From Nonomuraea polychroma (lineage in GTDB: Bacteria > Actinomycetota > Actinomycetes > Streptosporangiales > Streptosporangiaceae): a stretch of DNA of 64,000 nucleotides. Below the pieces are notes generated by a model, which did no database searches, was not told the DNA's origin, and worked only from the letters and a program-made list of their open reading frames with translations. Made by a program: the position numbers and the translations under genes. Positions 1 to 8,475 of the stretch are shown here, piece by piece; position 1 is the stretch's first letter, and each line of letters opens with the position of its first letter. The DNA lies in contig NZ_SAUN01000001.1 in the NCBI RefSeq assembly GCF_004011505.1, positions 9,327,501-9,391,500 of the forward strand, in the 5' to 3' direction.

Positions 1-1199
1 GCCGCGTCGATCGCGTCCTGCTCGACGATCACAGAGATGCGGATCTCCGAGGTGGAGATCATCTCGATGTTGACCCCCGCGTCGGCGAGGGCCGCGAAGA
101 ACGTCGCGGTGACGCCGGGGTGCGAGCGCATGCCCGCGCCGATCAGCGACACCTTCCCGATCTGGTCGTCGAACAGCAGCGACTCATAACCGATCTGGGC
201 CTGGACCTTCTTGAGCGCTCCCAGGGCCGTCTGGGCGTCGGCCGTGGGGAGCGTGAAGGAGATGTCCGTGCGGCCGGTGGCCGCGGCCGAGACGTTCTGC
301 ACGATCATGTCAATGTTGATCTCGGCGTCGGCCAGCGTTTTGAAGATCGAGGCAGCCTCGCCGACCTTGTCGGGAACCCCGACAACGGTGATCTTGGCCT
401 CGCTCCGGTCGTGTGCGACGCCGGAGATGATCGGCTGCTCCATCTCGGTTCCTTCGTCGGTGTAAGGGTCGGAGACGACCCAGGTGCCTTCCTTGGTGCT
501 GAACGAGCTGCGTACGTGAATCGGCAGGTTGAACCGGCGCGCGTACTCGACGCAGCGGAGATGCAGGATCTTGGCGCCGCAGGCGGCCATCTCCATCATC
601 TCGTCGTAGGAGATCCTGGGGATCTTCCTGGCCGGCGGCACGATGCGCGGGTCGGCGGTGAAGATGCCGTCCACGTCGGTGTAGATCTCGCACACGTCGG
701 CCTCCAGGGCCGCCGCCAGCGCCACCGCCGTCGTGTCGGAGCCACCACGGCCCAGCGTCGTGATGTCCTTCGTGTCTTGCGAGACGCCCTGGAACCCGGC
801 CACGATCGCGATGTGACCCTGGTCGATCGCCTCACGGATGCGGCTCGGCGTCACGTCGATGATGCGTGCCTTGCCGTGCGTGGAGTCGGTGATCACACCG
901 GCCTGCGAGCCGGTGAACGAACGGGCCTCGTGGCCGAGGTTGGCGATCGCCATCGCCAGCAGGGCCATCGAGATGCGCTCGCCGGAGGTCAGCAGCATGT
1001 CGAGCTCGCGTGCCGGCGGCAGCGGCGACACCTGCTCGGCCAGGTCGAGCAGCTCGTCCGTCGTGTCACCCATGGCGGAGACGATCACGACCACGTCGTT
1101 GCCGGCTTTTTTCGTCGCGACGATCCGCTGCGCGACCCGCTTGATGCAGGACGCGTCGGCGACGGACGAACCACCGTACTTTTGCACAACGAGCGCCAC
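1..1199 (-). CDS. lysC: Aspartate kinase (3' end beyond window)
   Basis: Phosphorylates L-aspartate, the first step of the lysine, threonine, methionine and diaminopimelate pathway. The N-terminus [15 protein letters not shown] is the amino acid kinase signature, [21 protein letters not shown] is the conserved substrate loop region, and the C-terminal third carries ACT regulatory domains ([25 protein letters not shown]). The start is GTG at 1199 with GGGAGA just upstream. About 399 residues are visible of a family length near 420, so only the extreme C-terminus is missing at the left window edge. It lies downstream of recR and a DUF5063 gene, the usual actinobacterial order, and asd would be expected next, outside the window. 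The ACT domains imply feedback control by pathway amino acids. Confidence 0.96.
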   Translation of the reverse strand, partial: MALVVQKYGGSSVADASCIKRVAQRIVATKKAGNDVVVIVSAMGDTTDELLDLAEQVSPLPPARELDMLLTSGERISMALLAMAIANLGHEARSFTGSQAGVITDSTHGKARIIDVTPSRIREAIDQGHIAIVAGFQGVSQDTKDITTLGRGGSDTTAVALAAALEADVCEIYTDVDGIFTADPRIVPPARKIPRISYDEMMEMAACGAKILHLRCVEYARRFNLPIHVRSSFSTKEGTWVVSDPYTDEGTEMEQPIISGVAHDRSEAKITVVGVPDKVGEAASIFKTLADAEINIDMIVQNVSAAATGRTDISFTLPTADAQTALGALKKVQAQIGYESLLFDDQIGKVSLIGAGMRSHPGVTATFFAALADAGVNIEMISTSEIRISVIVEQDAIDA

Positions 1200-1285
1200 G
1201 AGAGTCTCCCGGTCTGGACTGTGAGGTGCCAGTCTACTTGGGGCTCTCTCATGGGCCGGAGGGTCATACCACCATATGGGACGGA

Positions 1286-1816
1286 TCAGACCGTGGTAGC
1301 CTCCTCGGCCACGTCGAGGCGCGAGTGCGCGGCCAGAGCCTGCAGCGCGCGCATCGCGGCGCCCGCGTGGTTGCCCCAGGTGTTGAAGTAGGAGTATTGC
1401 CACCACCACAACGCCTCATGGGGACGGCCGGCGTGGTAGTGACGCAGGCCGTGGATGAGGTCGGCGGCGACCGCGGTCAGGTCGTCGGACAGCCGGTACG
1501 GCGTGACGCCGGTGTCCTTGTACGGGTCGAACACCTCGGCGTAGTCGTCGACGGGCCCGAGCCGCTCGGCCAGCGCCGTACGCACGCCGTCGATGTCAGG
1601 GTCCTCGCTCATCGGCGGCTCGTAGTTGCCGGCGAGGATCACGTCCCTGTTCGCGCCGAGCTTGGCACCGGCCAGGCTCACCTGGGCGACCTCGACCAGC
1701 AGCAACGACCAGATGGCGTCGCCGCCCTCGCCGCCGGCGACCCTGGTCAGGCCGTCCACGTAGTCCTGCGCGTGCCTCGAGATCTCCTCCGCCAGCGTGC
1801 TCCACTCGTCAGACAT
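1286..1816 (-). CDS. DUF5063 domain-containing protein
   Basis: A 176-residue cytoplasmic protein of unknown function in the DUF5063 family. It is rich in tryptophan and tyrosine near the C-terminus ([19 protein letters not shown]), a recognisable feature of the family. No signal peptide, membrane segment or catalytic motif is visible. The start at 1816 overlaps the end of recR by 8 nt, so the two are probably translated from one message. The family is regularly found between recR and aspartate kinase in actinobacteria, which suggests a conserved housekeeping link, but nothing in the sequence shows what it does. Confidence 0.85.
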   Translation of the reverse strand: MSDEWSTLAEEISRHAQDYVDGLTRVAGGEGGDAIWSLLLVEVAQVSLAGAKLGANRDVILAGNYEPPMSEDPDIDGVRTALAERLGPVDDYAEVFDPYKDTGVTPYRLSDDLTAVAADLIHGLRHYHAGRPHEALWWWQYSYFNTWGNHAGAAMRALQALAAHSRLDVAEEATTV

Positions 1817-2408
1817 CCAGCAGCCTCCGTCCTTCGAACGCGCGGCCCAAGGTCACCTCGTCGGCGTATTCGAGGTCACCGCCGACAGGCAGACCGCTGG
1901 CCAGTCGTGTCACTTTGATGCCCATCGGTTTGACCAGACGGGCTAGGTAGGTAGCCGTCGCCTCACCCTCGAGATTGGGGTCCGTGGCGAGGATGAGCTC
2001 GGTGACCCGGCCATCGGCCAGGCGCGTCATGAGCTCGCGAATGCGCAGGTCGTCGGGGCCGATGCCGTCGATCGGGCTGATCGCGCCACCGAGCACGTGA
2101 TAGGTGCCGCGGAACTCGCGGGTCTTCTCGATCGCCACGACGTCCTTCGGCTCCTCGACCACGCAGATCACGTGCGTGTCGCGGCGGGTGTCGCGGCAGA
2201 TGCGGCACTCCTCCTCCGAGGCCACGTTGCCGCACACCCGGCAGAAGCGGACTTTCTCCTTGACCTCCAGCAATGCGTGCGCCAGCCGTTTGACGTCGGC
2301 CGGGTCGGCCGCCAGCAGGTGGAACGCGATCCGCTGCGCGCTCTTGGGACCGACGCCGGGCAGCAGGCCGAGCTCGTCGATCAGGTTCTGGACGACCCCT
2401 TCGTACAT
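1809..2408 (-). CDS. recR: Recombination mediator RecR
   Basis: A 199-residue RecR, normal length. It works with RecO and RecF to load RecA on gapped DNA. The order is as expected: an N-terminal helix-hairpin-helix ([20 protein letters not shown]), a four-cysteine zinc finger (CRVCGN...CRIC), and a Toprim domain ([28 protein letters not shown]). It sits 2 nt after the YbaB-like gene, which is its usual upstream partner, and overlaps the DUF5063 gene by 8 nt, so the three genes look like one transcription unit. Confidence 0.97.
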   Translation of the reverse strand: MYEGVVQNLIDELGLLPGVGPKSAQRIAFHLLAADPADVKRLAHALLEVKEKVRFCRVCGNVASEEECRICRDTRRDTHVICVVEEPKDVVAIEKTREFRGTYHVLGGAISPIDGIGPDDLRIRELMTRLADGRVTELILATDPNLEGEATATYLARLVKPMGIKVTRLASGLPVGGDLEYADEVTLGRAFEGRRLLDV

Positions 2409-2410
2409 GC

Positions 2411-2761
2411 CTAGAATCCTGGCAATTGTCCGAGGCCGCCGCCACCCAACCCCTGGGCCAGCGGGCCGAGTTTCTCCTGCTGCAGGTCGGCGGCCGCGCG
2501 TACGGCATCGCGGACGGCCGCGATCACCAGGTCGGCGATCGTGTCCGCCGTGTCCTGCGGATCGCCGGCGTCGATGACGCTCGGATCGATCTTGAGCTCG
2601 AGCAGCTCACCCGAACCGTTGACGACGGCCGTGACCAGGCCGCCGCCTGATGAGCCCTCGATCTGCGCGTCGTTGAGCTCCTGCTGGGCGCTCACAAGCT
2701 GCTGCTGCATGAGCTGTGCCTGCTCCAGCAGCTGCTGCAGGTTGACATCCCCTGGGTTCAC
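2411..2761 (-). CDS. YbaB/EbfC family nucleoid-associated protein
   Basis: A 116-residue DNA-binding protein of the YbaB/EbfC family. It begins with a glutamine-rich coiled helix ([20 protein letters not shown]), followed by the beta-strand core ([20 protein letters not shown]) and a glycine-rich tail. The GTG start at 2761 is chosen because GAGGAG lies 7 nt upstream and the protein then matches family length; a longer in-frame reading to 3007 has no homology. It is the first gene of the ybaB-recR-DUF5063 unit. The family binds DNA as tweezer-like dimers and is generally encoded between dnaX and recR. Here a regulator gene on the other strand separates it from dnaX. Confidence 0.92.
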   Translation of the reverse strand: MNPGDVNLQQLLEQAQLMQQQLVSAQQELNDAQIEGSSGGGLVTAVVNGSGELLELKIDPSVIDAGDPQDTADTIADLVIAAVRDAVRAAADLQQEKLGPLAQGLGGGGLGQLPGF

Positions 2762-3151
2762 CGTCGTGCGCTCCTCGTGGCTCCGCGTTCTTGACTGCCA
2801 CGAGCCTACGGTGTTTGGGCGGCGACATGCACTGGGACGTCCCCATGTTTCGTCACCGACCGCCGTCCTGCGTGGACATTTACACCTGATGTGCCGCGTG
2901 GGGCTGATGTTCCGCGTCGCTTCGCGGCCCAGTGTCGTGTTTTGGCCGGGTCCCGGCCCCCCTCCAGTGTCCGAGACCCGGCCATTGCGCCGGCGGAGCG
3001 GCCGCACCGCGCCGACGCTCGGGAGTGCACGCTAGCGAGGGCAACGTTGCATACGCGTTGCGTTCATTCAACCACCCTGCGCAATCACTAGAACCGGTTG
3101 CAAAGATGGACGGTAAGGCGGATGCTACTAGTTGACTACTTGGAGTGACCG
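2762..3151. promoter_or_regulatory. Divergent intergenic region with GCAACG/CGTTGC repeats
   Basis: 390 bp without a gene separates two divergent starts. It must contain the promoters of the ybaB-recR unit and of the GAF-domain regulator. At 3041-3050 there is a perfect palindrome GCAACGTTGC, followed at 3054-3062 by a second CGTTGC half-site (CGCGTTGCG). Further GCAA-type half-sites lie near 3083 and 3098. These could be operators for the adjacent regulator, but this is inference. No recognisable small ORF or RNA is seen here. Confidence 0.4.
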
Positions 3152-4642
3152 ATGAGTTACGCCCATCTCGACGCGTATTCCCGCCTACTACGCGGAGCGT
3201 ACGAAGCCGCGGTGACGAAGCACGCGTGGCCGGAGGCGCCGCGCCGCCAAATCGAGGCGTCCTGGCATCGTTCGCTCGCGGCGGGAATCGATCCGGAGGG
3301 CACGAGCGCGCCTCTGGTCTTCGACCTGGACTACATCGACGACATCCGCCAGGCCCACCCCCTGCAGCCCTTGCTGCCCCTCATGTCCCAGACGCTCGCC
3401 GGCCTGGCCGACGAGATCGGCCACGTCATGATCGTCACGGATGCCCACGGCCGGGTGCTGTGGCGCGAGGGCAACACCGCGATCCTGCGGCGCGCCGACC
3501 AGATCGGCCTGGCCGACGGCCACCAGTGGGAGGAACGCAAGGTCGGCACCAACGGCATCGGCACCGCGCTCGCGATGGGCCGCCCGATGCACGTCTACTC
3601 GGAGGAGCACCTGATGCGGGTGCTGCACGTCTGGTCGTGCAGCGGCGCGCCGATCGTCGACCCGGACTCCGGCCGGATCATCGGATGCGTCGACATCAGC
3701 GGCACCGCACGCACCCTGCACCCCGCCACCGTCGCCCTGGTAACGGCCGCGGCCAAGCTCGCCGAGAGCGAGCTCGCCCTGCGCATGCACGAACGCGACG
3801 AGCGCCTGCGCCGCCGCTACGAGTCCCTGCGCGGCCGGCCCGGCATCCTGCTCTCCCCGACCGGCCGCGTCATCTCCGGCGACCCAGGCGGCCGGCTCGG
3901 CGACCGTGTTCCACTCATGGACGGCACGCACGCGGACGACCCGGATCCGCCACTCGTGTTTCCCGCCCACCCCGGCGAGCGCCTGCGCGCGTCCGGGCAG
4001 CGCATGATCCTGCGCGACGGCACGGTGGGGCTGCTGGAGTCGTTCGACGACGGCTACCTGCTGCGTACCGTTCCCACCGCTACGCCGCCGGCGCTCGCCC
4101 TGTCGTTCCTCGGGGACAGACCGCCCTCTGTCACTCTGGGAGACCGCGAGCAGCCACTGTCGCTCCGGCACGCCGAGATCCTCGCCCTCCTGGCGCTGCA
4201 CCCCCACGGGCTGACGGCCGAGCAGCTCTCGTTCCACATGTACGGCGACTACGGCAACCCCGTGACGATCAGGGCCGAGATCCACCGGCTGCGGGCGCAG
4301 CTGGGGAACGCGATCGCGGCTAAACCGTACCGGCTGGCATGCCCGGTCGAGGCCGACTTCCTTGCCGTGCGGCGCCATCTCGCGGCGAAGGACCCGGCCG
4401 CGCTGGCGCGCTCGTACACGGGGCCGCTGCTGCAACGTTCGGAGTCGCCGGAGATCCGGCGGGAGCGGGACGAGCTGGAGGCCCAGGTCAGGGCTTGTCT
4501 GCTGCGGTACGGCTCTCCCGAGCACCTGTGGGCGTACGCCCAGACCACCAATGGGCGCGACGACTACGAGATCCTCGAACGCCTCGCCGCCCTTCCCCCC
4601 ACCGACGCCCGCTCCGCCGCCGCCCGCACGCGGCTGGCCTGA
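3152..4642 (+). CDS. GAF domain-containing transcriptional regulator
   Basis: A 496-residue soluble regulator. Residues about 70-220 form a GAF sensor domain with the motif KVGTNGIGTALAMGRPMHVYS followed by SCSGAPIVDPDSGRIIGCVDISG. This is the arrangement seen in the N-terminal half of AcoR-like regulators, but no sigma-54 AAA+ domain follows. The C-terminal part (about 330-400; RHAEILALLALHPHGLTAEQLS, VTIRAEIHRLRAQLG) resembles an OmpR/SARP-type winged helix. Actinobacterial relatives often sit beside aldehyde or alcohol dehydrogenase genes; none is present here. The ATG at 3152 has GGAG 7 nt upstream. It is transcribed against dnaX and interrupts the usual dnaX-ybaB neighbourhood, which suggests local insertion. 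The ligand is unknown. Confidence 0.75.
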   Translation: MSYAHLDAYSRLLRGAYEAAVTKHAWPEAPRRQIEASWHRSLAAGIDPEGTSAPLVFDLDYIDDIRQAHPLQPLLPLMSQTLAGLADEIGHVMIVTDAHGRVLWREGNTAILRRADQIGLADGHQWEERKVGTNGIGTALAMGRPMHVYSEEHLMRVLHVWSCSGAPIVDPDSGRIIGCVDISGTARTLHPATVALVTAAAKLAESELALRMHERDERLRRRYESLRGRPGILLSPTGRVISGDPGGRLGDRVPLMDGTHADDPDPPLVFPAHPGERLRASGQRMILRDGTVGLLESFDDGYLLRTVPTATPPALALSFLGDRPPSVTLGDREQPLSLRHAEILALLALHPHGLTAEQLSFHMYGDYGNPVTIRAEIHRLRAQLGNAIAAKPYRLACPVEADFLAVRRHLAAKDPAALARSYTGPLLQRSESPEIRRERDELEAQVRACLLRYGSPEHLWAYAQTTNGRDDYEILERLAALPPTDARSAAARTRLA

Positions 4643-4869
4643 TGGTGTTCGTTCGTTTCCTCTCTTTGTGCTCCCTGATGCCTGCGTCTTGATCGCGCCC
4701 GGGCGCGAGAGTCGGCGTTCCTGGTTTCTTTACGGCGGGGCCGAGGGAGCCGCCGCCCGCCGCCGTCGCGACCGCCCGTCCGTTCAACGCTCCTCGGGCC
4801 GTTCGGGTGCGGACCGTTACGTCGCGCGCTTGCCCCCGCTGAGCGGCCGCCTGGGACCCACCGGCTTGG

Positions 4870-7347
4870 TCAGGTGTGGTCGATTTCGCCGATCACTCGG
4901 GCGCCGAGCTCACGTTCCAGGAGCGCCATGCCGGAGACCGCGTCCACGTCGGCGTCGGCGTCGTTCAGGGGGTCGACATCATCTTCCGGCCCCTTGTTGC
5001 GACCGGGAACGGTCTCCGGCCACGCCGCGCCGCCACTGCGACCTGACGACGGAGAACGGGGACCTGCCTGGGCCGCCGCCTTCGCCGCCGACCTCGCGGC
5101 GGCGAGGCCCGCGCCGGGAGAGGAAGCGGCGGCAGGCACGGTCCGGGTCGGATCCGGGCCCGGGGGCATGCCCGGGCCGGGATCGTCGGGGGCGTCGGGC
5201 CAGGACTCGTCCGTGGTCTGCCGGCCCGAAGGCTGAGCGGAGCCGCCCTGCGTGCCCTGGTCGTCGTGAGAGGAGCCGGATGAGGCCGTATGTCCTGGGG
5301 AGTCAGGCACGCTTGGAGAAGCGGGTGCGCCCTGGGCACCCGAGGAGTTCTGGGAGCCTGCTGACGCCGCCGGGGTGCCGCTGTGCGTGTTTTGAGTGCC
5401 TTGAGTGCCTTGAGTGCCGGTCGCCAGCCCGGTGCTCTGGGCGGGACCCGGTCCGCCTGGTGAGGCGGGAGCGCCGTGGGAGGGCGGCTGCGGGGGACGG
5501 CCTCGGGACGGCTGCGGGCCCGGGGCGTTGCCCACGACGGCCTCGACGCGCCAGGCGCCACCGAGCACGTCGCTGAGCGCGCTGGCCACGACGGCGTCCT
5601 TGCCACCGCCCGTGAAGTTCTTCATCGCGCCGACCTGGCTGAACCCGAGCGTGACCAGGTTGCCTTCCACGCCCACCACCTGGGCGTTGGTGCTCACGTT
5701 GGCCCAGACCACGATGCTGCGCTGCTTGAGCGCGGCCAGCACGGAAGGCCACTGCTGCTGCATGACCCCCAGACCGGTACCGCCCTGCCCGCCACCGGAA
5801 GCCGGAGCGCCACCGGCGGGCGCCTGCGTACCCCCGGAGGAACCCTGGGGGGAGGAAACCTGCGCGCCGCCGCCACTGCTGCCGCTGCCGGACGCCTGCA
5901 TGCCGCCACCGGCCGCTGTCGGGGACGCCGGCCCCCCGCCACCCGCAACGGAAGCACCGGGGCGGGCAGGCTCGGGCCAGTCGTCCGCCGCACCCGCCGA
6001 TGCGGCGGCAGGAGCCTGAGCCGGCTGAGCACCCGCAGGCGGTTGAGCGGGGGCCGCAGCGCCGACGTGAGACTGGGCACCAGTGTGCTGCTGCTGCACT
6101 GGGACGCCATGGGCGGCGACGGACTGCTCGGCCGCCGTGCCCGGAGAAGCCGGCGTACCCGAAGAAGCCCGGGCGGCCATCTGGGCGACCGCGCCGCCAC
6201 GTTCGAGGCGTTCGAGGCGGGCGAGCAGGGCCTCCTCACCGTCCGAGGCGGCGGGAAGCAGGACCCGGGCGCACATCAGCTCCAGCAACAGCCGCGGTGA
6301 CGTGGCACCGCGCATCTCGGTGAGACCGGCGTTGAAGACCTCGGCCGCCCGGGTCAGCTCGGCGCGCCCCATCGAGGCCGCCTGCTGGACGAGCCGCTCC
6401 AGCTCATCGGCGGGCCGGTCGAGCAGGCCGCTGGAGGCCGCCTCGGGGACGTTGGCGAGGATCACCAGGTCGCGGAAGCGCTCGAGCAGGTCAGAAGCGA
6501 AGCGGCGGGGGTCGTGGCCGCCCTCGATCACCCGGTTGACCGTGTGGAACACCTGGCCGCCGTCGCGGGCGGCGAACGCGTTGACGACCTCGTCGAGCAG
6601 GTCGCCGTCGGTGTAACCGAGCAGGGATACGGCCTTGGCGTAGGTGATGCCGTCTTCCTCGGCCCCGGCCAGCAACTGGTCCAGGATCGACAGCGAGTCA
6701 CGCGCGGAGCCGGCGCCCGCACGTACGACGAGGGGCAGCGCGTTCGGCTCGAAGGGCACGTTCTCGGAGGTGAGGATCTCCTCCAGCAACCCGCGGAGGG
6801 TCGCGGGCGGCATCAGCCTGAACGGGTAGTGGTGCGTACGCGACTTGATCGTGCCGATGACCTTTTCCGGCTCGGTCGTCGCGAAGATGAACTTCAGGTG
6901 CGGCGGGGGCTCCTCGACGAGCTTGAGCAGCGCGTTGAAACCCTCGCGGGTCACCATGTGCGCCTCGTCGATGATGTAGATCTTGTAGCGCGCCGACACG
7001 GGGGCGAAGAACGCCCGCTCACGCAGGTCGCGCGCGTCGTCCACACCACCGTGCGAGGCGGCGTCGATCTCGATGACGTCAAGGTGGCCGGGCCCGGTCG
7101 GCCCGAGCGCGACACACGACTCGCAGATGCCGCAGGGGTCGGGCGTCGGGCCCTGCTCGCAGTTGAGGGAACGCGCCAGGATGCGCCCGCTGGAGGTCTT
7201 GCCACACCCGCGGGGGCCGCTGAAGAGGTAGGCGTGGTTGATGCGGCCCGTACGCAGCGCCTGCCGGAGCGGGTCTGTGACGTGCTCCTGACCCTTGACC
7301 TCGGCGAAGGTCCCGGGTCGGTACTTGCGGTAAAGCGCAAGGCTCAT
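4870..7347 (-). CDS. dnaX: DNA polymerase III subunits gamma and tau
   Basis: An 825-residue clamp-loader ATPase that loads the sliding clamp and links the replicase core. The N-terminal AAA+ module has Walker A GPRGCGKTSSGR, a zinc-binding insert (CEQGPTPDPCGICESC) and Walker B YIIDEAHMV, then the collar domain to about residue 370. A long low-complexity Pro/Gly/Ser/Gln-rich region follows, with an embedded tau-type domain around residues 550-630 (WPSVLAALKQRSIVVWANVS). The start at 7347 (MSLALYRKYRP) matches the family. An upstream in-frame start at 7398 would lie inside the SRP RNA and is rejected. No obvious slippery frameshift site for making a separate gamma was recognised. It ends 227 nt from the convergent GAF regulator. 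Confidence 0.96.
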   Translation of the reverse strand: MSLALYRKYRPGTFAEVKGQEHVTDPLRQALRTGRINHAYLFSGPRGCGKTSSGRILARSLNCEQGPTPDPCGICESCVALGPTGPGHLDVIEIDAASHGGVDDARDLRERAFFAPVSARYKIYIIDEAHMVTREGFNALLKLVEEPPPHLKFIFATTEPEKVIGTIKSRTHHYPFRLMPPATLRGLLEEILTSENVPFEPNALPLVVRAGAGSARDSLSILDQLLAGAEEDGITYAKAVSLLGYTDGDLLDEVVNAFAARDGGQVFHTVNRVIEGGHDPRRFASDLLERFRDLVILANVPEAASSGLLDRPADELERLVQQAASMGRAELTRAAEVFNAGLTEMRGATSPRLLLELMCARVLLPAASDGEEALLARLERLERGGAVAQMAARASSGTPASPGTAAEQSVAAHGVPVQQQHTGAQSHVGAAAPAQPPAGAQPAQAPAAASAGAADDWPEPARPGASVAGGGGPASPTAAGGGMQASGSGSSGGGAQVSSPQGSSGGTQAPAGGAPASGGGQGGTGLGVMQQQWPSVLAALKQRSIVVWANVSTNAQVVGVEGNLVTLGFSQVGAMKNFTGGGKDAVVASALSDVLGGAWRVEAVVGNAPGPQPSRGRPPQPPSHGAPASPGGPGPAQSTGLATGTQGTQGTQNTHSGTPAASAGSQNSSGAQGAPASPSVPDSPGHTASSGSSHDDQGTQGGSAQPSGRQTTDESWPDAPDDPGPGMPPGPDPTRTVPAAASSPGAGLAAARSAAKAAAQAGPRSPSSGRSGGAAWPETVPGRNKGPEDDVDPLNDADADVDAVSGMALLERELGARVIGEIDHT

Positions 7348-7383
7348 GCGACCATCCCGCCTGCGAGGGGGCTCCCAACGAAG

Positions 7384-7473
7384 AGACCCCCCGCACACCC
7401 GCCAGAGCCCGCTTATCCTTGCTGCCTTCCGGCCCTGGGGAGGTTCACAGGATGACGCCGCGCGAGGGGTCCT
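7384..7473 (-). ncRNA. ffs: Signal recognition particle RNA, small bacterial type
   Basis: On the minus strand the hallmark SRP RNA core is present: GGCCGGAAGGCAGCA followed by AGGATAAGC, the domain IV tetraloop region bound by Ffh. The ends pair: the 5' segment GGACCCCUCGCGC (7472 downward) is complementary to the 3' segment ending at 7384, giving a 12-13 bp closing helix. The length of about 90 nt fits the small SRP RNA class. It lies 37 nt upstream of dnaX and beside a tRNA-Ser, a common actinobacterial neighbourhood. The ends are set from the helix and are accurate to a few nucleotides. Confidence 0.93.
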
Positions 7474-7579
7474 TTGACAGTCTAGCCGGACGCGGCAGTG
7501 CTCGCTCCACGCTCGCGCTACGGGTGAACGCGAAAAAACGTGGTCTGCGTACGCCCGTGAGTCCGGTAAGCTCGACGGC

Positions 7580-7667
7580 GGAGGATTCGCCTAGTGGCCG
7601 AGGGCGCACGCTTGGAAAGCGTGTATAGGGCAACCTATCGGGGGTTCAAATCCCCCATCCTCCGCCA
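7580..7667 (+). tRNA. tRNA-Ser (anticodon GGA), CCA encoded
   Basis: The acceptor strands GGAGGAT and ATCCTCC pair, with discriminator G at 7664 and an encoded CCA at 7665-7667. The anticodon stem CACGC/GCGTG closes the loop TTGGAAA, giving GGA. A long variable arm (around TATAGGGCAACCTAT) is typical of serine tRNA, and the T-arm is GGGGG-TTCAAAT-CCCCC. The 3' half of this tRNA is the attachment site of the neighbouring integrative element. Confidence 0.97.
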
Positions 7668-7674
7668 GCTCAGA
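7611..7674 (+). repeat. attL: 3' half of tRNA-Ser used as integration site
   Basis: This 64-bp segment from the anticodon loop through the CCA end and 7 nt beyond recurs at 12780-12843 in the same orientation with a single mismatch (T to C in the T-loop). The tRNA itself is intact on this side. Such a duplicated tRNA 3' half is the footprint of site-specific integration by a tyrosine recombinase, and an integrase fragment lies directly next to it. Confidence 0.88.
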
Positions 7675-7708
7675 GGGGTTGTGCCGTGATCATCGGTACA
7701 ACCCCTCT
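7672..7708 (+). terminator. Stem-loop terminator after tRNA-Ser
   Basis: AGAGGGGTTGT and ACAACCCCTCT form an 11-bp perfect stem with a 15-nt loop, followed by TGCTTT. It lies 5 nt after the tRNA CCA end and would also act at the 3' end of the convergent integrase remnant. Confidence 0.7.
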
Positions 7709-7731
7709 TGCTTTGGGTCTCAGTGTGGGTC

Positions 7732-7986
7732 TCAGTTGGCCTCTTCGGGGCTCCTTTCCGCCTCCCACATGAGACCCCCGACCTGCCTGGCCACGGTCTG
7801 CCGGATGCCGTCTGTCACGTGCTGGTACCGCGCCGCCATGCCCGAGCCTGACCACCCCATGATGGACATGACGGTTCGCTCGGGCACGCCGAGGATGAGC
7901 AGCACCGTGGCGGCGGTGTGGCGGGCGTCGTGAAGACGGCCGTCCCATAGGCCAGCGGCCTTCAGCAGGACAGGGGGCGGCGTCCT
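7732..7986 (-). pseudogene. Tyrosine recombinase (integrase), C-terminal fragment
   Basis: About 85 residues remain of a site-specific integrase. The catalytic block is clear: LHDARHTAATVLLILG (Box II His-x-x-Arg), GVPERTVMSIMGWSGSGM (the H/W position), and YQHV carrying the nucleophile tyrosine. Everything N-terminal to about residue LLKAAGL is missing: the arm-binding domain, core-binding domain and first catalytic arginine. The frame stays open further upstream, but that sequence is antisense to a methyltransferase remnant and has no integrase similarity, so a deletion joined the two. Its position beside the tRNA attachment site identifies it as the former integrase of this element. Confidence 0.8.
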
Positions 7987-8023
7987 CAGTGTTACAGCAG
8001 GCGTGCTCGTGCGATCTTCTACA

Positions 8024-8412
8024 CCAAGATCTGCGTACTCGGCGGAAACCGAGAACAACATCATGAACGCGTACTGCGCGCGGCCCGCGATCATAACCCT
8101 TGCCGGAGACGTGGCCGGCCGCCGGATCCTGGACGCCGGCTGCGGCTCAGGCCCCTGTCCGCCGCACTACGCGACCACGGTGCCGTCGTCACCGACATCG
8201 ACGCCAGCGCCGGGATGCCGGCATTGGCCAGGCGGCGGCTCGTGTCGGTGAACCACCCTCTCGTGGAGCACCTGAGCCGGAATCCTCGACCCAACTATTT
8301 CGCGACCATCGGCTATACCGACGAATGGACGTTCAACGGACAGTCCTTCCCGATGAGCTTCTGGCGCAGGCCGCCCTCCACGGCCGGCTCGGGGACGTAC
8401 TGGGCGGGATAG
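8024..8412 (+). pseudogene. SAM-dependent methyltransferase remnant
   Basis: Pieces of a class I methyltransferase are visible. AYSAETENNIMNAY and RRILDAGCGSGP (the SAM-binding motif I) are in one frame. After a frameshift near 8150 the sequence continues as HGAVVTDIDASAGMPALARRRL, then jumps to VNHPLVEHL, NPRPNYFATIGYTDEWTFNG and MSFWRRP, which belong to the C-terminal third of the family. The central 80 or so residues are absent, so there is an internal deletion as well as the frameshift. The 5' end is also missing at the junction with the integrase fragment. Confidence 0.65.
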
Positions 8413-8475
8413 AGCACTTCCGAGCCGCCGCTCTGCGCCTTTGAGGCGGCCTGCTGATGATCGTGAGGAGCGCCA

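Noticed and set aside
120-1391. 423-residue frame on the plus strand
   Set aside because: It is antisense to aspartate kinase, has His/Arg/Gly-rich composition and no homology; an artefact of high G+C codon use.
7348-7398. Longer N-terminus for dnaX (start at 7398)
   Set aside because: It would overlap the SRP RNA 3' strand, and the family N-terminus begins MSLALYRKYRP at 7347.
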